In this document: positions 7,543-14,588 of the stretch, one piece after another
How positions within the stretch are numbered: position 1 is the stretch's first letter
Layout of the letters: every line of letters begins with the position of its first letter
NCBI GenBank assembly: GCA_964445985.1
Contig: CAYUMU010000113.1
Span: 1-17,915 of the forward strand
DNA length: 17,915 nucleotides
Reading direction: 5' to 3'
Origin: CAYUMU01 sp964445985
Lineage (GTDB): Bacteria > Planctomycetota > Planctomycetia > Pirellulales > S012-138
Program-made: the position numbers and the translations under genes
The notes under the pieces: model-generated
Database searches by the model: none
What the model saw: the letters and a program-made list of their open reading frames with translations, nothing else
Told to the model about the DNA's origin: nothing

Positions 7543-7882
7543 GAACCTGAATGAGGGACACGTTCAAACCTTCTCAACATGGCGACAACTTGGCGCGAAC
7601 GCGCTAACCTTGCGGCGCGGCGCCTCACAGAAGAGAGGCCAGCGTCACCAACTCTTGCACCCAACTTGCGCAGCCACGTCGTGGAACCAAATTGGCGCGC
7701 CTCCAATTGCGCAACGAGAACGAGGGGTCGGCCGCCAACAAATTCAGAACTTGCCTGATAACGCTTGGCCGCGCGCCGTCAATGTAAAGGCAACGCGAAA
7801 GGCTCTCGGAAGTACCGATCAACACTCTCCGATTATTTTCCTAAAATGTCTGAAACGCGCTTGCGTTCGCAGGCTGGCAAGA

Positions 7883-7891
7883 TGTTATAAT
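7883..7891 (+). promoter_or_regulatory. Extended -10 promoter of the DUF1549 gene
   Basis: TGTTATAAT is a perfect TGn plus TATAAT extended -10 element, which can work without a strong -35. The nearest -35-like hexamer is TTGCGT at 7861-7866, 19 bases upstream. Transcription would start near 7898, giving a leader of about 170 bases before ATG 8067. Confidence 0.55.
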
Positions 7892-7979
7892 CGGCGGTTG
7901 ATTGATCCTACCCACCGGCAAGTTATCCGCCTCTTTGGGGGCGGCCTTCCGCGGGAAATATTCCTGCAATACACGGAAG

Positions 7980-8017
7980 CTCGCAGCCGCCCCCGGTTGC
8001 GAGGTTCCGCAGCAACC
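7980..8017 (+). promoter_or_regulatory. Two overlapping, mutually exclusive leader hairpins
   Basis: CTCGCAGCC (7980-7988) pairs with GGTTGCGAG (7995-8003) through one G-U. GGTTGC (7995-8000) can instead pair exactly with GCAACC (8012-8017). The shared arm makes the two folds alternatives. They lie 50-87 bases before the DUF1549 start. There is no U-tract, so transcription attenuation is not indicated. Structures of this size arise often by chance in GC-rich DNA. Confidence 0.25.
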
Positions 8018-8055
8018 TTCCATCCCGTACGTTATCGCCTGCGCACACCCTTCCT

Positions 8056-8060
8056 GGAGG
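8056..8060 (+). promoter_or_regulatory. Ribosome-binding site GGAGG setting the 8067 start
   Basis: GGAGG lies six bases before ATG 8067. It identifies that codon as the start although the frame is open back to 7902. Confidence 0.8.
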
Positions 8061-8066
8061 GAAACC

Positions 8067-10550
8067 ATGGTACTCCGGCAAATCGCTTGGCTCGTTGCCG
8101 CGGCTGCATTTTTGATGATCATTCCCGCGTCAACTCCTGGCGCGGAAGCGCCCGGTCTGGGCGATCCCGGCAAGCTTGAAAAGCTCGAACTCATCGCCGG
8201 CGCCGAAAATGTTGGCCGCCTCCGCGGCGCGGACGATCGGTTGCAATTGGTGGTCTCGGGCGTTTACAGCACGGGCCAGTTCCGCGACTTCACCCGCGCC
8301 GCGCAGTACGACCTTTCCCCAGCGGGCATTGCCCAAATTGATGAGACCGGCATGGTCACGCCCCTGGCCAACGGCACCACGGTAATCACCGCCCGTAGCC
8401 CCGAAGGCGCCACGGGTCAGGTCACGATCGAAGTCAGCCACGTGGGCAACGAGTTGCCGATCAACTTCCCCAACGAAGTTGTCCCGATCTTCACCAAGCT
8501 CGGTTGCAACGGCGGCGGCTGCCACGGCAAAGCCAGCGGTCAAAACGGTTTCAAGTTGGCCCTGTTGGGCTTTGAGCCGCCCGAAGATTACGAGTACCTG
8601 GTGAAAGAAGGCCGCGGCCGCCGCATTTTCCCCGCCGCGCCCGATCAAAGCCTGCTGCTGCTCAAGGCTATTAACAAACTGCCCCACGGCGGCGGTCAAC
8701 GTCTGGACCTCGACAGCCACGAATACCGCCTGATTCGCCGCTGGATTCTGCAAGGCATGCCCTATGGCAGCGACGAAGATCCCAAGGTGACCAGCATTGA
8801 AGTTCTGCCGCAACGGCGCTCCATGATTCGGGGCGGCGAACAGCAGATCAAGGTCATGGCCCACTACAGCGACGGTTCGGCTCAAGACGTTACCCGCATG
8901 GCCCAGTTCGATCCCAACGATCCGGAAATGGCCGAGTGCACGCCGACCGGCGTTGTCAAAACGCTCGACCTGACCGGCGACGTGGCCATCATGGCCCGCT
9001 ACCAAGGTCACGTCGATGTGTTCCGCGCCAGTATCCCGCTCGGTGTCGAGGTGAAGAATCTGCCTCAGCAGGTCAACTTCATCGACAAGGCCGTGTTTGG
9101 CAAGCTCGAGGTTCTGGGAGTTCCGCCGTCGCCCGTTTGCGACGACGCCACTTTCCTGCGACGCGTTTGTGTCGATGTGGCCGGCCGACTGCCTTCGCTG
9201 GAAGAAACCAGCGAATTCCTGGCCGACACCGATCCCCAAAAGCGAGACAAGCTGATCGATCGCCTGCTGGCCAGCAGCGATTACGCGGACTACTTTGCCA
9301 ACAAGTGGGCGGCCGTGCTCCGAATCAAGCGGGCCAACACCACTTCGGTTCGTGGCAACTACGCGTTCCACGACTGGATTCGCAACAGCTTCCACACCAA
9401 TCGCCCCTACGACGAGTTCGTCCGCGATATTTTGGCCGCGTCGGGTGATGTCGGCGGTCAGCCAGCGGTTACCTGGTACAAGCAGGTCCGCACTTCGAAC
9501 GAGCAGGTGGAAGACACCGCCCAATTGTTCCTCGGCCTGCGCATCCAATGTGCCCGTTGCCATCACCATCCGTTCGAAAAATGGAGCCAGGACGACTACT
9601 ACGGATTCCAGGCTTACTTTGCCCAAGTCGGTCGCAAGCCGAGTGCCCAGCCCAACGAAGAGCGCATTTACCATAAGCGGGGCCTGGCCACCGCCACCAA
9701 TCCCAAAACCAACGAGAGGCTTTCGCCCACTGGCCTCGACGCCGAGCCCGAGCAGCTTTCGGCCGACGACGATCCTCGTCATGCCTTGGTGGATTGGATG
9801 TCCGACCCCGAAAATCCCTTCTTCGCCAAAGCCCTGGTCAACCGCTACTGGAAGCACTTCTTCGGCCGTGGCATTGTCGATCCTGAAGACGACATGCGGG
9901 TAACCAACCCGGCTTCGAATCCCGAATTGCTCAACGGTCTGGCCGATAGCTTCGTGAAGAGTGGTTTCGATCTCAAGGAGTTGGTGCGGACCATCTGCCG
10001 CAGCCACACCTATCAATTGAGCTCGATGCCCAACGAGTACAACGCCAGCGACAAGCAAAACTTCTCGCGATACTACCCCAAACGCCTCAATGCCGAGGTG
10101 TTGCTCGACGCCATTGATCAGGTGACCGGCACCAACACCGCGTTCACCGGCTTGCCCTCCAACATGCGGGCCGTGCAACTGCCCGACAGTGGCGGCATGA
10201 ACTACTTCCTCACGGTATTCGGACGTCCGCAGGCAGAAAGCGCTTGCGAGTGCGAACGCTCCTCCGAAGCCAACCTGGCGCAAAGCCTGCACCTGCTCAA
10301 CTCCAACGAGGTGCAAGGCAAGTTGGCTGCCGGCAGCGGTCGGGCCAAGGTGCTTTCGGCCGAGAAAGATCGCAGCGACGAAGACAAGGTTCGCGAAATT
10401 TACCTGTGGGCCTTTGCCCGCGAGCCGCAGGCCAGCGAAATCCAAGTTGCCGTGGCGCACATCGCCAAGCACGAAGATCAAAAGCAAGTGGCCTACGAAG
10501 ACATTCTGTGGGCCTTGATCAACACCAAGGAGTTCTTGTTCAACCACTAA
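8067..10550 (+). CDS. DUF1549/DUF1553 planctomycete cytochrome-type exported protein
   Basis: 827 residues from ATG 8067, set by GGAGG six bases upstream. A signal peptide (1-26, cut after GA26) exports it. In order: an Ig-like (Big_2-type) domain ~36-126; a cytochrome-like module ~130-235 with C147-NGGG-C152-H153 (CX4CH); a second Ig-like domain ~241-325; DUF1549 (PSCyt2) ~335-525, holding C495-AR-C498-H499-H-H; and DUF1553 (PSD1) ~583-825. This order is characteristic of a family greatly expanded in planctomycetes, whose biochemical role is not established. The two motifs suggest covalent heme or another metal site. H207 (LPHGGG) occupies the place where a distal Met or His ligand might sit; this is inference. 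It has its own promoter and terminator. The usual DUF1501 partner does not follow. Confidence 0.92.
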   Translation: MVLRQIAWLVAAAAFLMIIPASTPGAEAPGLGDPGKLEKLELIAGAENVGRLRGADDRLQLVVSGVYSTGQFRDFTRAAQYDLSPAGIAQIDETGMVTPLANGTTVITARSPEGATGQVTIEVSHVGNELPINFPNEVVPIFTKLGCNGGGCHGKASGQNGFKLALLGFEPPEDYEYLVKEGRGRRIFPAAPDQSLLLLKAINKLPHGGGQRLDLDSHEYRLIRRWILQGMPYGSDEDPKVTSIEVLPQRRSMIRGGEQQIKVMAHYSDGSAQDVTRMAQFDPNDPEMAECTPTGVVKTLDLTGDVAIMARYQGHVDVFRASIPLGVEVKNLPQQVNFIDKAVFGKLEVLGVPPSPVCDDATFLRRVCVDVAGRLPSLEETSEFLADTDPQKRDKLIDRLLASSDYADYFANKWAAVLRIKRANTTSVRGNYAFHDWIRNSFHTNRPYDEFVRDILAASGDVGGQPAVTWYKQVRTSNEQVEDTAQLFLGLRIQCARCHHHPFEKWSQDDYYGFQAYFAQVGRKPSAQPNEERIYHKRGLATATNPKTNERLSPTGLDAEPEQLSADDDPRHALVDWMSDPENPFFAKALVNRYWKHFFGRGIVDPEDDMRVTNPASNPELLNGLADSFVKSGFDLKELVRTICRSHTYQLSSMPNEYNASDKQNFSRYYPKRLNAEVLLDAIDQVTGTNTAFTGLPSNMRAVQLPDSGGMNYFLTVFGRPQAESACECERSSEANLAQSLHLLNSNEVQGKLAAGSGRAKVLSAEKDRSDEDKVREIYLWAFAREPQASEIQVAVAHIAKHEDQKQVAYEDILWALINTKEFLFNH

Positions 10551-10587
10551 GAACCCCGCAGATGTGAAGCTCATCACCGCACGAATC

Positions 10588-10616
10588 ACGGGGGGTCTTT
10601 CTGGCCCCCCGTTTTT
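10588..10616 (+). terminator. Rho-independent terminator of the DUF1549/DUF1553 gene
   Basis: ACGGGGGG (10588-10595) pairs exactly with CCCCCCGT (10605-10612) around a 9-base loop, followed by five T (10612-10616). It begins 37 bases after the stop codon and separates this gene from the PPC/WD40 pair. Confidence 0.9.
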
Positions 10617-10699
10617 GTTGGAGGTCGTCGAAATGGCATCGTGATCGGTCGAACCGGCACCAAGGATCGAAGATTAATTAACTTCCCTATGACTTCGTC

Positions 10700-10742
10700 A
10701 TTCCCGCGTAGAGCCTGCCCTCGTGAAGACGGGGGCGGGAAT
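10700..10742. repeat. ATTCCCGC...GCGGGAAT palindromic repeat (dRS3-like)
   Basis: ATTCCCGC (10700-10707) and GCGGGAAT (10735-10742) are inverted copies. An inner stem GCCCTCGT (10717-10724) / ACGGGGGC (10729-10736) has a GAAG loop and overlaps the outer arm by two bases. The flank GTCATTCCCGCG...GGGAATCCAGG matches the pattern of widespread small dispersed repeats such as dRS3 of Neisseria (ATTCCC-N8-GGGAAT), but with a longer spacer. Shared ancestry is not implied. Confidence 0.6.
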
Positions 10743-11247
10743 CCAGGCGCAGCGGAGAAACAGTAATTTTGGCGGACGACGGTCGTACGGCTTGGGATGT
10801 TGTTTCATTCTCAATCTTAACGCGGGTAAACCGCCAACGGACGCTGAGGCATTAAAGTTCTCCGCGGCTTGCGGAGATGTTAACGAGCAAGAAACTAGCA
10901 GCGAAGCCTGGCCGGCAGAAAACCTGCGGCAAATCGCAGTAACGCCAGCGGCAAAGTCGTCAATACCAACATGATCTTTTTACTGTGCGCATCAACCGCC
11001 GCCCTCCCCGCCTGATATACCCCATCGATACACCCGCGCAACAAAACGTGGACTCTGATCAATTGAGTTAGAGAAGTGGTTGGCCCAGCCGTACGCCCCG
11101 CTCGCATGACGAGCCAACCGCCACCAGAATTCGTGGTTGCCGCCCCCACCCACCACCCTGCTGACCACCGCCACGCACGCACAATAAACACCCAAGCTTG
11201 CCAAAAAGTCGCCAGGAATCCCTGCTATTTTGAGACATGAAATAGTG

Positions 11248-11275
11248 TTTACGTGATTCGCAGCGATTATATTAA
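11248..11275 (+). promoter_or_regulatory. Candidate promoter for the PPC-WD40 pair
   Basis: TTTACG (11248-11253) and TATTAA (11270-11275) are 16 bases apart in an AT-rich patch about 195 bases before the PPC start. An overlapping TATATT lies at 11268-11273. Each hexamer matches four of six consensus bases. A promoter is expected here because the preceding gene ends in a strong terminator. Confidence 0.35.
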
Positions 11276-11455
11276 ACATGCAGCCGGGCCTGCCTGGCGA
11301 ACCCCGCCGGCCCCGTGCCGCCAATGATGCTTCCCACAGTCCTCACCAGCCTTCGGAATAATTCGTCTTCGGCGAGTGCCTCAAGTTCGATGCCCGCCTG
11401 ACTCGTGTTCCCAAGGCCTTTGCCACCCACGCCCCGCCCACCCGGTACCGATACG

Positions 11456-11461
11456 AAGGAG
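11456..11461 (+). promoter_or_regulatory. Ribosome-binding site AAGGAG setting the 11469 start
   Basis: AAGGAG lies seven bases before ATG 11469 and selects it over in-frame upstream codons (open back to 11376). The chosen start also begins a signal peptide. Confidence 0.8.
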
Positions 11462-11468
11462 TCCTTCG

Positions 11469-14441
11469 ATGTTGCATCAGGCATTCACCCGCTGGTTGCC
11501 CAGGATTGCCGGCCTGACGGGCTGTTTGGTCTGCGCCACCGCCTGGGGGCAGTTGCCCGCCGCGCGGTTGTCGTCGCTGTTTCCCCCAGGTGGAACACAG
11601 GGCAAACAGGTAGAAGTCACGATCTCCGGCACCGACCTCGATATGGCCGATCGGTTGCATTTCTCTCATCCAGGCATCACGGCCAGGCAGCTCACGCGCG
11701 ACCCCAAGGCATTTGAAGAAGGTCCCCAACCGGTGGCCGACAAGTTCACCGTATCGGTCTCCAGCGAAGTGCCCACCGGCGTGTACGACGTGCGGGCCAT
11801 CGGTAAATTCGGCATCTCCAATCCGCGTTCGTTCGTGGTGAGCAACCTCGAAGAATCCGAGGAAAAAGAACCAAACAACACACCGGAAACGGCCACCCAA
11901 ATTCCGCAGGGCGTGGTCAACGCCAAATGCGGCGGAGCGGCCGACGTGGACTGGTACAAGTTCACCGCCAAGGCCGGCCAACGCATCATTCTCGATTGCC
12001 TAGGGCAACGCATCGATTCCCCCATCGACGCCACCCTGGTGCTCTACGATGCCCAGGGAAATCAAGTCGAATCGAATCGCGACACCAACCGGCTCGACCC
12101 GCTGATCGATTTCACCGTGCCTACCGACGGTGACTACCTGGTGAAGCTCTATGACTTTGTCTATGCCGGCGGAGCCGACTATGTGTATCGCCTCCAGATT
12201 TCCACGCAACCCTATATCGATTTCGTGCTGCCAACCGCCGCCGCGCCGGGCAGCAAAACCAAGTTCGAAATCTACGGTCGCAATCTGCCCGGTGGCAAAG
12301 CAACCAACGAACGCATCAACGGCAGCCCGCTGGAAACCGTCTCGGTAACCATCGACGTTCCCTCGGGCAACGCCGTCAGCCAGGTCGACTCGAGCGGCTA
12401 TATCACTTCGTCGGGCTCGTGGATCGATGGCTTCCAGTACCAGCTCAAGGGATCCAGCGGAGTTTCCAACCCGGTGCTCATCGGCTTCTCATCGGCGCCC
12501 GTGGTGCTGGAGCAAGAACCCAACAACCCCGCCGACAAAGCCCAGCACGTTTCGCTCCCCTGTGAGTTTGTGGGCCGCTTCCAGAAACCTCGCGACGTCG
12601 ATTACCTGACCTTCGATGCCAAGGCCGGCGAAACCTACTGGATCGAAGTCTTTTCCCAGCGGTACGGCTACCCCACCGACCCTTACCTGTTGTTGCAACG
12701 GGTGGTGACGAATGAAAAGGGCGAGGTGACGATCTCCGACATTCGCGAGATCGACGACTCCGCCGTGAATGTGGGCGGCTTGGCGTTCAACACCTCGGCC
12801 GACGATCCCAACTACAGCTTTAAAGCTCCGGCCGATGGTATCTATCGGTTGCTCATCCGCGATCTGTACTACAACGGCGATCCGCGTTACGTGTACCGCG
12901 TGGCGATCCGCCCGGCTCAGCCCGACTTCCGCCTCGTGGCTTACTCGCCCCTTCCCGCCGCTCAAAACAACGTCGTCAACGCGTGGACCTCGCTGCTTCG
13001 CAAGGGAGGCAATGAACTGGTAAATGTGCTCGCGCTGAGGCGGGAAGGCTTCACCGGCCCCATCGAGGTCAGTGTGGAAGGCTTGCCGCCCGGCGTGACC
13101 TGCCCCAGCGTGACCATCGGGCCGGGGCAAAACTCGGCCCCCCTCGTACTAACGGCCGCTGAAGACGCCAAGGCCTGGGCCGGCGCTGTTCAAATCGTCG
13201 GCAAGTCCAAGGTGGACGACAAGGAACTGGTTCGCCAGGCCCGCGGCGGCGCGGTCGTGCGGCCCGGAGCGCAAAACGCTTCGGCCGAATCGCGGCTCAC
13301 CCAGCAGTTCACGCTCGCCGTTTCCGACAAGGAACTCGCTCCCTTCACCGTGACCATTGGCGATGGCAAGCCACTGGAAATGTCGCGTGCCGGCACGATT
13401 GAGGTCCCCGTCACCGTGACCCGTCGGGAGAACTTCAAAGGCAACGTCGCCTTGGCCGCCAACGCCAACACGGGCCTTCCCGCCACCGTGAAAGTCGCCG
13501 CCCTCACGCTCAACGCCAATCAGAAAGACGGCAAGCTCAAAATCGAGATTCAGAACAACGCTCCGCCCGAGGCCCTGACCTTCTACCTGCAGGCAACCAC
13601 GCAGGTGGATTATGCCCGCAACCTGGAGTTGGTGGCGGAAGCGGAAGCCTACCAGAAGAAGATCGACGCTCTGAACGTCGAGGCCGACAAGGCCACCAAA
13701 GACGCGGCGGCCGAAGCCAAGAAAGCCGCGGACGCCAAAACGGCCGCCGATAAAGCCGCGGCCGACGCCGCGAATGCCGTCAAGGCGGCAGACGCCAAGG
13801 CCAAAGCCGCCACCGCCGCGGCGGCCAAAGAGGCCGACAAGCCCGAGCTCAAGCAGGCGGCCGAACAAGCGTCGCAAGAACTAGGCGCGGCGAACGACAA
13901 AGCCGAAGCAGCCAAGGCTGCCGCCGAGGCCGCTGCCGCCGCCGCCAAAACGGCCGAGGCCGCCAAGACCGAGGCCGACGCCAAACTCAAGCTGCTGCAA
14001 ACCGAAAAAGCGGCAGCCGCCAAGGCCGTCGCCGATCGCAAGACCCAGTCGGCCGTGAAGAAGACGAACGTATTCGAACCTTCGTCGGCGGTGGTGGTCA
14101 ATGTCACTCCGGCGCCAATCAAAATCGCAAGCATTTCGGCAGCCCTAGGCAAGCAAGGCGACAAGGCCGAAGCTACGATCAAGATCGAACGCCTTTACAA
14201 GTACGAAGACGCCGTGACGCTCGACGTGACCATTCCTGGCACGGTCAAAGGCGTCAAGATCGCCAAGGCCACCATCGAGAAAGGCAAGAGCGAAGTCAAG
14301 CTAACGCTGGAACTCGATAAAACCGCCACGCCCGGCGCGCACGAACTCCCGCTCAAGGCCACGGCCAAATTCAACAACCAAAACCTCGATGTCACCGGCA
14401 CGGTGCCCCTCAAGGTGGAGGCCGTCGAGGCCGCCAAGTAA
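11469..14441 (+). CDS. Exported PPC-domain protein with Ala/Lys coiled coil
   Basis: 990 residues. The N-terminus is an export signal: either signal peptidase I cuts near AWG27, or LTGC (16-19) acts as a lipobox, making a lipoprotein. Residues ~33-125 resemble an IPT/TIG-like fold (SLFPPGGTQGKQVEVTISGT). Two PPC (bacterial pre-peptidase C-terminal) domains follow, ~133-246 and ~349-482, each opening with the hallmark EPNN. A further Ig-like segment lies between them (~250-345). Beta-rich domains follow at ~485-715. Residues ~722-860 are a heptad-like coiled coil built mainly of Ala, Lys, Glu and Asp. A final beta-sandwich is at ~875-985. No protease or other catalytic domain is seen. It sits 147 bases before the WD40 gene and is probably co-transcribed with it. 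An adhesive or scaffold role at the cell surface is inference. Confidence 0.92.
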   Translation: MLHQAFTRWLPRIAGLTGCLVCATAWGQLPAARLSSLFPPGGTQGKQVEVTISGTDLDMADRLHFSHPGITARQLTRDPKAFEEGPQPVADKFTVSVSSEVPTGVYDVRAIGKFGISNPRSFVVSNLEESEEKEPNNTPETATQIPQGVVNAKCGGAADVDWYKFTAKAGQRIILDCLGQRIDSPIDATLVLYDAQGNQVESNRDTNRLDPLIDFTVPTDGDYLVKLYDFVYAGGADYVYRLQISTQPYIDFVLPTAAAPGSKTKFEIYGRNLPGGKATNERINGSPLETVSVTIDVPSGNAVSQVDSSGYITSSGSWIDGFQYQLKGSSGVSNPVLIGFSSAPVVLEQEPNNPADKAQHVSLPCEFVGRFQKPRDVDYLTFDAKAGETYWIEVFSQRYGYPTDPYLLLQRVVTNEKGEVTISDIREIDDSAVNVGGLAFNTSADDPNYSFKAPADGIYRLLIRDLYYNGDPRYVYRVAIRPAQPDFRLVAYSPLPAAQNNVVNAWTSLLRKGGNELVNVLALRREGFTGPIEVSVEGLPPGVTCPSVTIGPGQNSAPLVLTAAEDAKAWAGAVQIVGKSKVDDKELVRQARGGAVVRPGAQNASAESRLTQQFTLAVSDKELAPFTVTIGDGKPLEMSRAGTIEVPVTVTRRENFKGNVALAANANTGLPATVKVAALTLNANQKDGKLKIEIQNNAPPEALTFYLQATTQVDYARNLELVAEAEAYQKKIDALNVEADKATKDAAAEAKKAADAKTAADKAAADAANAVKAADAKAKAATAAAAKEADKPELKQAAEQASQELGAANDKAEAAKAAAEAAAAAAKTAEAAKTEADAKLKLLQTEKAAAAKAVADRKTQSAVKKTNVFEPSSAVVVNVTPAPIKIASISAALGKQGDKAEATIKIERLYKYEDAVTLDVTIPGTVKGVKIAKATIEKGKSEVKLTLELDKTATPGAHELPLKATAKFNNQNLDVTGTVPLKVEAVEAAK

Positions 14442-14463
14442 AACCGGCGTCCGCAATTGTCAG

Positions 14464-14481
14464 CGGGGCAACCTCGCCCCG
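14464..14481 (+). other. Hairpin in the PPC-WD40 intergenic gap
   Basis: CGGGGC (14464-14469) and GCCCCG (14476-14481) form a 6-bp stem with a 6-base loop, 23 bases after the PPC stop. There is no T-run, so it is not a standard terminator. It could protect the upstream message or have no role. Confidence 0.35.
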
Positions 14482-14588
14482 GGCCATTCGATTCGCCCCC
14501 CCAAACTCTTTGCCAAAAACACCCTTTGCCACGCACGGCATCGCCCCCCTTTAACCGCAAGCACGTTCCTTCAGGATAGGTCTTGATT

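Larger units (their letters stand above)
7371..8066. other. Divergent intergenic region, no gene seen
   Basis: The 696 bases between purF and the DUF1549 gene carry regulatory candidates listed separately: a purF promoter, an extended -10 promoter and a leader with two hairpins. Short open frames here, such as 7625-7825 on the minus strand (66 codons from GTG), have no ribosome-binding site and no recognisable protein features. The DUF1549 frame also stays open 55 codons upstream of its start, but this is best read as untranslated leader. Confidence 0.6.
10617..11468. other. 852-base gap without a gene
   Basis: This stretch lies between a strong terminator and the PPC gene. It holds a palindromic repeat (10700-10742), a perfect 7-bp hairpin (TCTCCGC 10859-10865 with GCGGAGA 10871-10877) and a promoter candidate (11248-11275). 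Open frames here (10723-10974 plus, 10895-11191 and 10992-11324 minus) lack ribosome-binding sites and give Gly/Arg/Ala-rich, unlikely proteins. I see no trace of a DUF1501 gene in the frames I read. Confidence 0.6.

Noticed and set aside
7625..7825. 66-codon minus-strand frame upstream of purF
   Set aside because: GTG start without a ribosome-binding site, and no family resemblance. Treated as intergenic, though a small gene cannot be fully excluded.
8130..10589. 819-codon open frame antisense to the DUF1549/DUF1553 gene
   Set aside because: It exactly mirrors a strongly supported gene with recognised domains. Its product has no coherent family signature and it has no ribosome-binding site. 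Long antisense frames are expected in GC-rich DNA with biased third positions.
10723..10974. 83-codon frame in the gap before the PPC gene
   Set aside because: It starts inside the palindromic repeat, lacks a ribosome-binding site, and its product has no recognisable feature.
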